Source: Sulfurospirillum sp.
GTDB lineage: Bacteria; Campylobacterota; Campylobacteria; Campylobacterales; Sulfurospirillaceae
DNA length: 64,000 nucleotides
Direction of reading: 5' to 3'
Assembly: GCA_016744795.1 (NCBI GenBank)
Contig: JADGDR010000004.1
Span: 156,328-220,327, forward strand
Positions within the stretch are counted from its first letter, which is position 1; each line of letters starts with the position of its first letter. Under the pieces are notes generated by a model. That model saw only the letters and a program-made list of their open reading frames with translations, did no database searches and was not told where the DNA came from. Shown here in pieces: positions 55,525-63,889 of this stretch. A program made the position numbers and the translations under genes.

Positions 55525-56660
55525 GAAATTTTAAACAGCTAGTAACGATTTTACTAGCCCTACTATTGAGTCTTTCTTTTTTACAAGCAAAAGAGAGTTC
55601 AAGTAAAAAAATGAGAAAAATGCCAGCACCAAAAGCAGATATTTTTATAGTCCCAGTTCCAAAAGATTTGCCAATAGTTCTAAAATATCCAGCACAAGTA
55701 AAGCCGTATAAAAATGTAAAAGTAGTGTCTCGTGTTTTAGGTGTTTTAAAACAAAAGTACTTTAAAGAGGGAGAGGAAGTAAAAAAAGGTCAGTTACTAT
55801 ATAGAATTGAAGATACAATATATCTTGCAAAAGTAGCTGCAGCTGAGGCTTCTTTAAAGATGAGTGAAGCAACTCTAGATAATGCTTCAAGAAATTGGAA
55901 AAGAGTTAAAAAATTGTATGCAAATAAAGTTGTTAGTCAAGAAAAAAGAGATGTTTCATTTGCTTCTTATAATAAAGCATTAGCTTCTTTAGCCTTGTCA
56001 CAAGCACAGTTAAAACAAGCACAAATAGATTTAGACTATACAAAAGTAAAAGCTCCAATTGATGGTGTTATTGGATTAAAAAAAGTAGATGTTGGAGATT
56101 TTGTTTTGTCAAATCCTCCAACAAGTCTTGTTCAAATTACACAAAACAATAGAGTATTTGTAGAGTTTTCTATGCCTTTTAGTGATTATATTAATATAAA
56201 AAATCATTTATGGATTATTGAAAAAGATAGTAAATCAGAAGTATCTTTAGAAGTTGATGGAGTTTTAAGAAAAGAAGTTGGTGTTATTGATTTTATGGAT
56301 GTAAATGTAAACAAAAAAACATCAACAGTAAAAATAAGAGCAATTTTTGAAAATAGTGATGGCTATTTAATGGCAGGAAGTTTTTTAAGAGTTGTATTAA
56401 ACAATATAGTTCAAAAAAACGTTATTACAATACCTCAAAAAGCTGTATTGCAAAATCCTTTAGGAACAATAGTTTTCATAGAAGAAAAAGGGATTGTAGG
56501 GGTTAGACCAGTTGTTATTGGCAATGTTAGTGGAGATAAATTTATTGTTAAAGGTGGAGCGTTAAAAAGTGGAGATAGAGTTATAGTTAATAACTTTTTT
56601 AGAGTAAAACCTGGAAAAAAAGTTATTGTTGATAAGATTATTAATAAAGAGAGAAAATAG
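55521..56660 (+). CDS. RND efflux membrane fusion protein
   Basis: 379 residues. A signal peptide, a lipoyl/barrel-sandwich domain split by an alpha-hairpin (KLYANKVVSQEKRDVSFASYNKAL), a beta-barrel domain and a proximal domain. It bridges the RND pump and TolC. No lipobox Cys is seen, so it is probably anchored by other means. It ends immediately before the pump gene. Confidence 0.93.
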   Translation: MRNFKQLVTILLALLLSLSFLQAKESSSKKMRKMPAPKADIFIVPVPKDLPIVLKYPAQVKPYKNVKVVSRVLGVLKQKYFKEGEEVKKGQLLYRIEDTIYLAKVAAAEASLKMSEATLDNASRNWKRVKKLYANKVVSQEKRDVSFASYNKALASLALSQAQLKQAQIDLDYTKVKAPIDGVIGLKKVDVGDFVLSNPPTSLVQITQNNRVFVEFSMPFSDYINIKNHLWIIEKDSKSEVSLEVDGVLRKEVGVIDFMDVNVNKKTSTVKIRAIFENSDGYLMAGSFLRVVLNNIVQKNVITIPQKAVLQNPLGTIVFIEEKGIVGVRPVVIGNVSGDKFIVKGGALKSGDRVIVNNFFRVKPGKKVIVDKIINKERK

Positions 56661-59600
56661 ATGTTTTCTAAGTTTTTTATAAATAGACCCATTTTTGCTA
56701 CTGTTGTATCATTGCTAATTATCATAGCAGGAATGGTTTCTATAAAGTTATTACCAATCAAAGAGTATCCCGCCGTTGTTCCTCCTCAAATAAATATCCA
56801 AGCTGTTTATCCTGGAGCTGATGCACAAACTTTGTCTAAAACAGTTTCTACCACACTCGAAGAGTCTATTAATGGTGTTAAAAATATGACATATATGACA
56901 TCAACAGCATCTCCTAGTGGAGTCTTATCGCTTAGTGTTGTTTTTGATATTGGAACAGATATTAATCAGGCACAAGTTGACGTAAACAATAGAGTTCAAC
57001 TTGTTATGAGTAAATTGCCACAAGAGGTGCAAAGACAAGGAATAAGTGTTAAAGAAAAATCACCAGATATGTTAAAAGTTCTTGCTTTTGTTTCAAAAAA
57101 TCAAAAACATGATAGACTTTTTATATCTAATTATCTAAAAGTAAATGTTATAGATGATTTAAAAAGAATTAAAGGTCTTGGTGAAGCTACAATTTTTGGT
57201 GAAAGGGATTATTCTATAAGGGTGTCAATTGACCCACAAAAATTATCTTTCTATCATTTAGTAGCTACAGATATATTAAAAATAATAAGAAATCAAAATA
57301 ATCAATATGCAGCAGGTTCAATAGGAGCAGAGCCAACAAAAAATATACAGCCTTTTACTTACAATGTAACTACAAGTGGAAGATTTAAAACGGTTAAAGA
57401 GTTTGAAAATATTATAGTTCGCTCAAACGAAGATGGTAGTTCTTTAAGATTAAAAGATATAGCAAAAATAAAATTAGATTCAAATAGTTTTTCTACTATT
57501 GCAAAATATAGTAAACAACCAATGATTCCAATTGGTATATTTTTGTCTTCAGGTGCAAATGCTTTGGATGTTTCTGCAAAAGTAGATGCAACTTTGGAAA
57601 AATTGGCAGAAAAATTTCCTGAAGACTTGGAGTATTATGCTCCTTATGATGCAACAATTTTTGTACATGAGTCAATAAATGAAGTAATTAAAACACTTTT
57701 TGAAGCTATTGTATTTGTAATTATTTTAATTTATCTATTTTTAGGTAACTTAAGAGCTACCATTATTCCTATACTTGCAATTCCTGTATCTATTATTGGA
57801 ACATTTGCAGGATTATATGTTGCAGGTTTTTCAATTAATCTTTTAACTCTGTTTGGACTTATTTTGGCTATTGGTTTAGTTGTTGATGATGCCATTATTG
57901 TTATTGAAAATGTAGAGAGGATTTTAAGGACCAAAAGCATAAGTGTAAAAGATGCAACAATTGAAGCCATGAGGGAGCTAACTACTCCACTTGTTGCTAT
58001 TGTCCTTGTACTTTCAGCGGTGTTTATACCTGCGGCTTTAACAGGGGGATTCTCAGGAGTAATGTATAAGCAGTTTGCTATGACAATTGTAATTGCAGTT
58101 ATTATCTCAGGTATTGTAGCCCTTACTTTAACACCTGCCTTATGTGCAATATTTTTAAAAGAGCATGAAGAAGAACCAATTTGGCCAATAAGGAAATTTA
58201 ATCAATTTTTTGATTGGGCTACTAAAATATTTATAATTTTTACAAGACAAACTATTAAATTATGGTTTTTTTCGTTAATTCTATTTGCAGGGCTTTTGTA
58301 TATAACTTATAACATTATGGAAAAAACACCAACAGGTTTAGTTCCAACAGAAGATAAGGGGGCATTAATTGTGCTTACATACCTTATGCCTTCAACTTCT
58401 TTAGGTGAATCATCGAAAATAGTAGATGAGATAGAAAAAAAGATTTTAGCAAATCCAAATGTTAAATCAACAGGCGCAATTACTGGACTAGATATTGCAA
58501 CTTTTGCATTCAAAACAGATGCTGCTCTTATGTTTGCAATGTTAAAACCTTGGAACGAAAGAAAATTACCTTCACAAACTTCTCAATCTTTAGCAAGACA
58601 GCTTATGGGAGACTTTATGCAAGATAAAGATGCCTTTGTTATCCCTGTAAACCCACCACCAATTATGGGAATGAGTACAACTGGTGGATTTGAAATGTGG
58701 ATTCAAGATAGAACGGGGGGAAGTCTTCATACTCTTAATAAATATATTAAAACTATAGTTCAAAAAGCTAGTCAAGACCCAAGACTTATGAGTGTAAGAA
58801 CAAGTTTAAATACAAATGTGCCACAATATCATTTAACTTTAGATAGAGAAAAAGTAAAGTCAATGGATGTAGATATTGGGGATATTTTTGCAGTACTTCA
58901 AACTACATTTGGGAAAGGGTATGCCAATGATTTTAATCTTTATAGTAGAACATTTAAGGTAAATGTTCAAGTTCCATCTAAATTTAGAGATACAAAAAAT
59001 GCCTATAAAGATATATTTGTTAAATCTCATTCAGGAAATCTTATTCCGATAAGTGAATTAATAAAGTTAAAAAGAGTAGTAAATGCAAGTATTATTCAAA
59101 GATTCAATATGTTTAATGCAGCACAAATCACAGGAAACCCAGCTTATGGTTTTGCTTCAAGTGACGCTATGAATGCTATTGAAGAGATAGCTACTAAAGT
59201 TTTACCTGAGGGTTATAGTGTATCTTGGGCAGGAACATCATATCAAGAAAAAAAGTTAGAAAAAGAGGGTAATTACACATCAATTTATGCTGCTTTATTT
59301 GTATTTTTGATTCTAGCAGCTTTGTATGAGAGTTGGACTATACCATTTGCAGTTATTATCACTGTTCCTTATGCTATTTTTGGAGCCATTTTAGCTGTCT
59401 ATTTAAGAGGTTTGGAAGTTGATATATATTTTCAAGTTGGTATGATTACGCTTATAGGATTAAGTGCAAAAAATGCTATTTTAATCATTGAGTTTGCCAT
59501 GGATAAATTACGCTCTGGTATGCCTCTTTTAGAAGCCACCGTGGAGGCAACAAGATTGAGGTTTAGACCTATTATTATGACTTCACTAGCCTTTATTGTT

Positions 59601-59765
59601 GGAACTCTGCCCTTAGCTATTAGTTCAGGAGCAGGATCTAGTAGTAGACATATTATTGGTACAACAGTTGTTGGTGGCATGGTTAGTGCAACAGTAATAG
59701 GGGTGTTATTTATACCAATGTTTTTCTATATTGTAATGAGGGTTAAGCAAAGATTTACGAAATAA
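56661..59765 (+). CDS. RND efflux transporter, HAE1 (AcrB-like) family
   Basis: 1034 residues. N-terminal FFINRPIFATVVSLLIIIAGMVS, two large periplasmic loops, twelve membrane helices, and the proton-relay Asp pair in GLVVDDAIIVIENVERI. It takes substrates from the periplasm and exports them through the TolC channel using the proton gradient. MarR control suggests antimicrobial or aromatic substrates. Confidence 0.95.
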   Translation: MFSKFFINRPIFATVVSLLIIIAGMVSIKLLPIKEYPAVVPPQINIQAVYPGADAQTLSKTVSTTLEESINGVKNMTYMTSTASPSGVLSLSVVFDIGTDINQAQVDVNNRVQLVMSKLPQEVQRQGISVKEKSPDMLKVLAFVSKNQKHDRLFISNYLKVNVIDDLKRIKGLGEATIFGERDYSIRVSIDPQKLSFYHLVATDILKIIRNQNNQYAAGSIGAEPTKNIQPFTYNVTTSGRFKTVKEFENIIVRSNEDGSSLRLKDIAKIKLDSNSFSTIAKYSKQPMIPIGIFLSSGANALDVSAKVDATLEKLAEKFPEDLEYYAPYDATIFVHESINEVIKTLFEAIVFVIILIYLFLGNLRATIIPILAIPVSIIGTFAGLYVAGFSINLLTLFGLILAIGLVVDDAIIVIENVERILRTKSISVKDATIEAMRELTTPLVAIVLVLSAVFIPAALTGGFSGVMYKQFAMTIVIAVIISGIVALTLTPALCAIFLKEHEEEPIWPIRKFNQFFDWATKIFIIFTRQTIKLWFFSLILFAGLLYITYNIMEKTPTGLVPTEDKGALIVLTYLMPSTSLGESSKIVDEIEKKILANPNVKSTGAITGLDIATFAFKTDAALMFAMLKPWNERKLPSQTSQSLARQLMGDFMQDKDAFVIPVNPPPIMGMSTTGGFEMWIQDRTGGSLHTLNKYIKTIVQKASQDPRLMSVRTSLNTNVPQYHLTLDREKVKSMDVDIGDIFAVLQTTFGKGYANDFNLYSRTFKVNVQVPSKFRDTKNAYKDIFVKSHSGNLIPISELIKLKRVVNASIIQRFNMFNAAQITGNPAYGFASSDAMNAIEEIATKVLPEGYSVSWAGTSYQEKKLEKEGNYTSIYAALFVFLILAALYESWTIPFAVIITVPYAIFGAILAVYLRGLEVDIYFQVGMITLIGLSAKNAILIIEFAMDKLRSGMPLLEATVEATRLRFRPIIMTSLAFIVGTLPLAISSGAGSSSRHIIGTTVVGGMVSATVIGVLFIPMFFYIVMRVKQRFTK

Positions 59766-59776
59766 AAAGAAACATT

Positions 59777-59806
59777 AAATGAGTGAATGCTTATATTCAC
59801 TCATTT
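59777..59806 (+). terminator. Rho-independent terminator of the RND operon
   Basis: AAATGAGTGAAT-GCTTAT-ATTCACTCATTT, a 12-base stem, followed by GTATTTAAT. No long T run, so moderate strength. Confidence 0.78.
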
Positions 59807-59824
59807 GTATTTAATGAACTATTT

Positions 59825-59833
59825 TGCTAAAAT
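59825..59833 (+). promoter_or_regulatory. Extended -10 element TGCTAAAAT for the radical-SAM gene
   Basis: TG-N-TAAAAT lies about 60 bases before the ATG at 59894, after the RND terminator. The leader contains a 17-codon frame (59839-59892), listed under rejected items. Confidence 0.45.
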
Positions 59834-59893
59834 CAAATATGAAAATAAAACAGATAAACAATAGGATAGAAACTATTAAAAATATTTTATAAG

Positions 59894-61315
59894 ATGGCTC
59901 AATCATTCTATTATTCTTATCATAGCTATATGATAAAAGAGTACGGCGAAGCTCTATATTCTATTACTGTTGATTTAGATTTGGGGTGTCCAAATCGTGA
60001 TGAAAAAGGCAATGGAGGATGTAGCTTTTGTCCAAGCCATGGTGCACGTTCAGCTCAATCAATGGATGCCAAAAGTGTAGAAGAGCAGATAAAAGTAGGT
60101 ATATCTTTTGCTAAAAGAAGATACAAAGCAAAAAGATTCATGCTCTATATCCAAGCTTACACAGGAACATTTAGCTCTCTTAAAAAACAAAAAGAGACTT
60201 ACTCAAAACTACTAAAACTGTATAATTTTGATGCTATTAGCATAGGAACTCGTCCTGATTGTTTGAGCATAGAAACCTTAGAGTACTTGCAAGAATTAAA
60301 CTCTCAAATAGATGTACATGTAGACTTGGGAATCCAAAGCCTAAATGATGCAACGCTAATAAATATCAACAGGCAACATGATAGTCAATGCAGTATTGAT
60401 GCCATAAAAAAATTACAACACTATGGTATTAAGGTTTTTGCTCATATCATAATTGGTTTTAAAGGTGAAAGCACAGAAGATTGGAGCCGTACAGTTCAAA
60501 AACTAGTCTCTTTACATGTAGATGGTTTTAAGATTCACAATTTGCATGTTATTAAAAACACACCTTTACATGTAGAGTATCAAAACAGGCAATTTAAAAC
60601 TTATGATGAGTATGAGTACGCTGAGGAATTGATTCACCTTTTAAGGTTAATTCCCACAAATATTCCAATTTTACGCATAGCAACAGATACCCCTAATAAA
60701 GATCTTGTAGCACCTTTATGGAAGATGTCAAAAGCAGAGTTTGGAGAGTATATAAAAGATACATTACAGTACAGATTTGGAAAAAGTAATGTAGATAATA
60801 ACTTTTGGAGTGATAAATATAAAGATTATTACTACCCAAAGAGCGGAGCAATAAAACAAGCAAGAGAGCTTTTTATTGAAAAATCTGATTTAAAAAAGAG
60901 GCTTACATGTAAAGATGTAAAACTTTTAGATATTGGTTTTGGTTTTGGTGTAAACTCCTTTGAAGCTTTAAAATTGCAGTGTGAGAACTCTTTACATGTA
61001 ACAGCACTTGATCAAGATTTGAGTATAGCTAAACGCTCAAATGATATAAATCTTTTAATAGGAGATGTAAGATATACACTAACAAAATTAGAAGGTAAAT
61101 TTGATGTTATATTTTTAGATCCATTTCATGAAGAAAAAAATCCAACTATGGTAAGTAAAGAAGTTATTACTCACTTAAAAAGACTTTTGAAAAAAGATGG
61201 AGTAATCATAACTTCCACGTTTTTAAACTCTACAAAGATGAGGTTTGAGTTAGTTGGTTTTAAAACAAAGTTACTCAAGATACGTGAGATAAGAGGTTTG
61301 ATAGCATTTTTTTAG
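59894..61315 (+). CDS. Radical SAM (TIGR01212/YtqA-like) protein fused to an MnmC-like methyltransferase
   Basis: 473 residues. The radical-SAM part (about 1-300) has its cluster ligands as C32-x10-C43-x2-C46, as in the YhcC/YtqA group rather than the common C-x3-C-x2-C. The C-terminal part (about 335-473) has LLDIGFGFGVNSFEAL and IFLDPFHEEKNPTM, resembling the MnmC methyltransferase domain (GFGTGLN; LDGFAPAKNPDMW). B. subtilis YtqA (MnmL) and YtqB (MnmM) act in tRNA wobble-uridine mnm5 synthesis, so this may be a one-piece enzyme for the same end. It holds five dispersed palindromes. Confidence 0.85.
   Translation: MAQSFYYSYHSYMIKEYGEALYSITVDLDLGCPNRDEKGNGGCSFCPSHGARSAQSMDAKSVEEQIKVGISFAKRRYKAKRFMLYIQAYTGTFSSLKKQKETYSKLLKLYNFDAISIGTRPDCLSIETLEYLQELNSQIDVHVDLGIQSLNDATLININRQHDSQCSIDAIKKLQHYGIKVFAHIIIGFKGESTEDWSRTVQKLVSLHVDGFKIHNLHVIKNTPLHVEYQNRQFKTYDEYEYAEELIHLLRLIPTNIPILRIATDTPNKDLVAPLWKMSKAEFGEYIKDTLQYRFGKSNVDNNFWSDKYKDYYYPKSGAIKQARELFIEKSDLKKRLTCKDVKLLDIGFGFGVNSFEALKLQCENSLHVTALDQDLSIAKRSNDINLLIGDVRYTLTKLEGKFDVIFLDPFHEEKNPTMVSKEVITHLKRLLKKDGVIITSTFLNSTKMRFELVGFKTKLLKIREIRGLIAFF
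60313..61002. repeat. Five palindromes in the radical-SAM/methyltransferase gene
   Basis: Cores at 60315-60322, 60513-60520, 60567-60574, 60904-60911 and 60993-61000; four read as HV (VDVHVDL, SLHVDG, PLHVEY, SLHVTA) and one as LTCKDV. It is the densest run in the window. Confidence 0.85.
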
Positions 61316-61316
61316 T

Positions 61317-61333
61317 AAAATAAGAATCATTTT
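61317..61333. promoter_or_regulatory. Possible Fur-like site AAAATAAGAATCATTTT
   Basis: Imperfect AT-rich dyad directly after the radical-SAM stop and about 30 bases before the TonB receptor start. It partly resembles a Fur box, and the downstream gene is of a Fur-regulated type. Weak evidence. Confidence 0.3.
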
Positions 61334-61363
61334 AAAAAAACAAACAAAACAGGAGAATGTTAA

Positions 61364-63295
61364 ATGAAAAACCTAAAAGGATTTCGTGGGAAGTATTTTT
61401 CACTTGCTGCAATTCTTGCTTTAAGTACAACTATAACCTTAGCAAATGAGACTAAAAGTTATAGTGACACAAAGCAAAATATGCAAGAGCAAACTGAATA
61501 TACTGAAGCTGAAGAGCTAACTCCCCCGAGTGATGAGTTAAATGTTGCTGTAATTACAAAGAGAATTAAAGCCAAAAAATCAAAAGTATACTCTGCTTCA
61601 AAGAGTTATGTTAGTGCAACAAATGTAACTGACAATGTAAGTATCTTAACTTCGCAAGAGATGCAACTTCAAGGAATGACTACTGTCAGCCAAGCACTTG
61701 ATTCACTTCCTGGCATAAGTATTACAAGCAATGGCGGACTAGGACAAACTACAAATATAATAATGCAAGGACTAAGTAATAAATATACATTGGTTTTAAT
61801 TGATGGTGTAAAACAAAATGATCCATCAAATTCTTCAGGAGCAAATTTAAGCAATATCCTTACTCAAAATATAGAACGAATAGAAGTTATCAAAGGTTCT
61901 CAGGGTGGAGTTTGGGGAGCTGACGCGGTTGGTGGTGTTATAAATATAATTACAAAAAAAGCAAAACCAGGAACTCATGCTAGTGCTGGAATTGAAGTTG
62001 GTAGTTATAGATATAGAAGTTATACAACGTCTTTATCTCATAAAACTCGCTCATTTGATCTAATGCTTTCTGCTTTACATGTAGAACAAAATGGATATAG
62101 TGTAGTATTGCCTAAGGGTGACGATTTAGATAAGTATGAAGATGATGGTTATAGAAATACTACAATAAATTTTAAAGCAGGTTATTGGATTAATGCTAAT
62201 AATCGCATAGAATTTTCTCATCAAGATGTAAATGCTATGGCGGAGTATGATTTTGTTAATGATCCAAATAAAGATGAAAAAATAAATTATAGAGAAAAAT
62301 CAACGTTTCTAACTTATAAGTATTTTGCACGACGTAATGAAATTGAAGCAACTTTATCGCAAAGTTATAGTAATCGTGAAGAGTGGAACTTAAAGGGTAA
62401 ATCACCAGCAATTGAGATAAAAGATACTTTGAAATATGGTGAAGATAATACATTAGTATTTGGCGTAAATTATGAAAAAAGAAAAATAGAGTATGTACAA
62501 AGTGGAGAAAACAAAAAAGCAAATGATTCAAGTAAAGCAATTTTTCTAAACAATGTTTATAGAGTGAATTCATGGGTACTTTCTCAGGCTCTACGTTATG
62601 ATACTTTTAGCGCATATGAGAATAAGCTTACTGGAAAACTAGGTGTAAAATATTTTGTAAATGATAATCTAAATATATATACAAATATAGGGAATGGTTA
62701 TTTAGCACCTAATATGACTAATATGATAAATCAATGGGGAAAACCAAATTTTGATTTAAAACCTGAAAAGAGTGAGAGTATAAATCTTGGTGTAAAATTT
62801 TATGGTTTAAATGTTAATATATTTAAAAATAAAATCAAAAATATGATTATTACAGATGGAGCATCATGGCCAGCACCTGCACAATATATAAATGAAAAAG
62901 GAACTTCAAAGTTTAAGGGAATAGAAATTTCATATCAAAAATTATTCTTTGATAAATTACTATTAGGTGGAAATTATACGTATGTAGATGCTAAAGATGC
63001 TGATGGAAAAAGATTGGATAAAAGACCAAGGTATCAAGTTGGTCTAAACGCTTCTTATTCTGCTACAAAAAAATTAATTTTAAATGCAAATGGGACATAT
63101 GTAGGTTCAAGAGAAGAATTTGGAAATGAAACAGGTAGATATCTCCTTGCAAATGCAAATATAAATTACAAAATAAATAAAACTTGGAATACATATTTTA
63201 AAGTAAATAATATACTAGATAAAGAGTACCAAACTGTTTATGGTTACGCTACTGCAAGAAGAAGTTTTTACCTTGGTGTAAAGGCTAGTTTCTAA
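61364..63295 (+). CDS. TonB-dependent outer membrane receptor (BtuB-like)
   Basis: 643 residues. A signal peptide, then an N-terminal extension (to about 75), a plug domain (SILTSQEMQLQGMTTVSQAL ... IERIEVIKGSQGGVWGADAVGGVINIITKK) and a 22-strand barrel ending in Phe (YLGVKASF). Plug and size resemble cobalamin/small siderophore receptors, substrate unknown. AGGAG at 61351-61355. One dispersed palindrome (core 62076-62083; ALHVEQ). The stop overlaps the next gene (TAATG). Confidence 0.92.
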   Translation: MKNLKGFRGKYFSLAAILALSTTITLANETKSYSDTKQNMQEQTEYTEAEELTPPSDELNVAVITKRIKAKKSKVYSASKSYVSATNVTDNVSILTSQEMQLQGMTTVSQALDSLPGISITSNGGLGQTTNIIMQGLSNKYTLVLIDGVKQNDPSNSSGANLSNILTQNIERIEVIKGSQGGVWGADAVGGVINIITKKAKPGTHASAGIEVGSYRYRSYTTSLSHKTRSFDLMLSALHVEQNGYSVVLPKGDDLDKYEDDGYRNTTINFKAGYWINANNRIEFSHQDVNAMAEYDFVNDPNKDEKINYREKSTFLTYKYFARRNEIEATLSQSYSNREEWNLKGKSPAIEIKDTLKYGEDNTLVFGVNYEKRKIEYVQSGENKKANDSSKAIFLNNVYRVNSWVLSQALRYDTFSAYENKLTGKLGVKYFVNDNLNIYTNIGNGYLAPNMTNMINQWGKPNFDLKPEKSESINLGVKFYGLNVNIFKNKIKNMIITDGASWPAPAQYINEKGTSKFKGIEISYQKLFFDKLLLGGNYTYVDAKDADGKRLDKRPRYQVGLNASYSATKKLILNANGTYVGSREEFGNETGRYLLANANINYKINKTWNTYFKVNNILDKEYQTVYGYATARRSFYLGVKASF

Positions 63296-63855
63296 TGAAA
63301 TTACACCTAAGAGACTATATATGGTACAAGTTTTTCAACTCCTTATTTTTTGGAGTTAGTGTTGGGAGTATATTCGTTTTGTATACCCCACTTGAACCCT
63401 CTATATACTCTCTTGGGGGTATTGTTTTGGCGCTTGGTATGCTTTTTATTGCCAAGTGCTATGATTATTTGATGAATTTGAAAGCTTTTTTTTATGTGAC
63501 AGTTTTTGTTGAAACAGTTGTACTGCTATTTGTTTTCTCATTTTTGTTTTTTGGTTATTCGTATATGATAGCAATTAGTATCTATATTGGTTATCAACTT
63601 ACTTTTATGTTTGGTAACTACCTTGTCCGCATGGAAACTATTGCTCTTAAAAAAACAGCTATTTTATCTTTTACAGACATAGCAAAACAAAAAGGCTATC
63701 TCTTTGGCATGGTCATCTCCTATGGTTTTTATAAGCTCTTAGAGTACTTAGATGTAATTGACAAAAAGGTACAAGTTTACGATTTACATGTAGGACTTTT
63801 TGTGTTGCAAATTTTGGTACTATATTTTGTTTTTAAAGCTTTTAAAAGTTCATAA
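63295..63855 (+). CDS. Hypothetical multi-pass membrane protein coupled to the TonB receptor
   Basis: 186 residues and about five membrane helices (12-32, 36-55, 63-83, 86-108, 160-182), no motif I recognise. The ATG overlaps the receptor stop by one base, so it is translated with it. It could be a small permease or accessory for the receptor's substrate, or half of a transporter. One dispersed palindrome (core 63785-63792; DLHVGL). Confidence 0.75.
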   Translation: MKLHLRDYIWYKFFNSLFFGVSVGSIFVLYTPLEPSIYSLGGIVLALGMLFIAKCYDYLMNLKAFFYVTVFVETVVLLFVFSFLFFGYSYMIAISIYIGYQLTFMFGNYLVRMETIALKKTAILSFTDIAKQKGYLFGMVISYGFYKLLEYLDVIDKKVQVYDLHVGLFVLQILVLYFVFKAFKSS

Positions 63856-63889
63856 ATTAGAGTAATAATCTATTTTAGGTAAACGTCTA

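Noticed and set aside
59839..59892. 17-codon frame (MKIKQINNRIETIKNIL) directly before the radical-SAM gene
   Set aside because: It begins only 6 bases after the proposed -10 box, so the mRNA would start at or inside its ATG, and it has no ribosome site.
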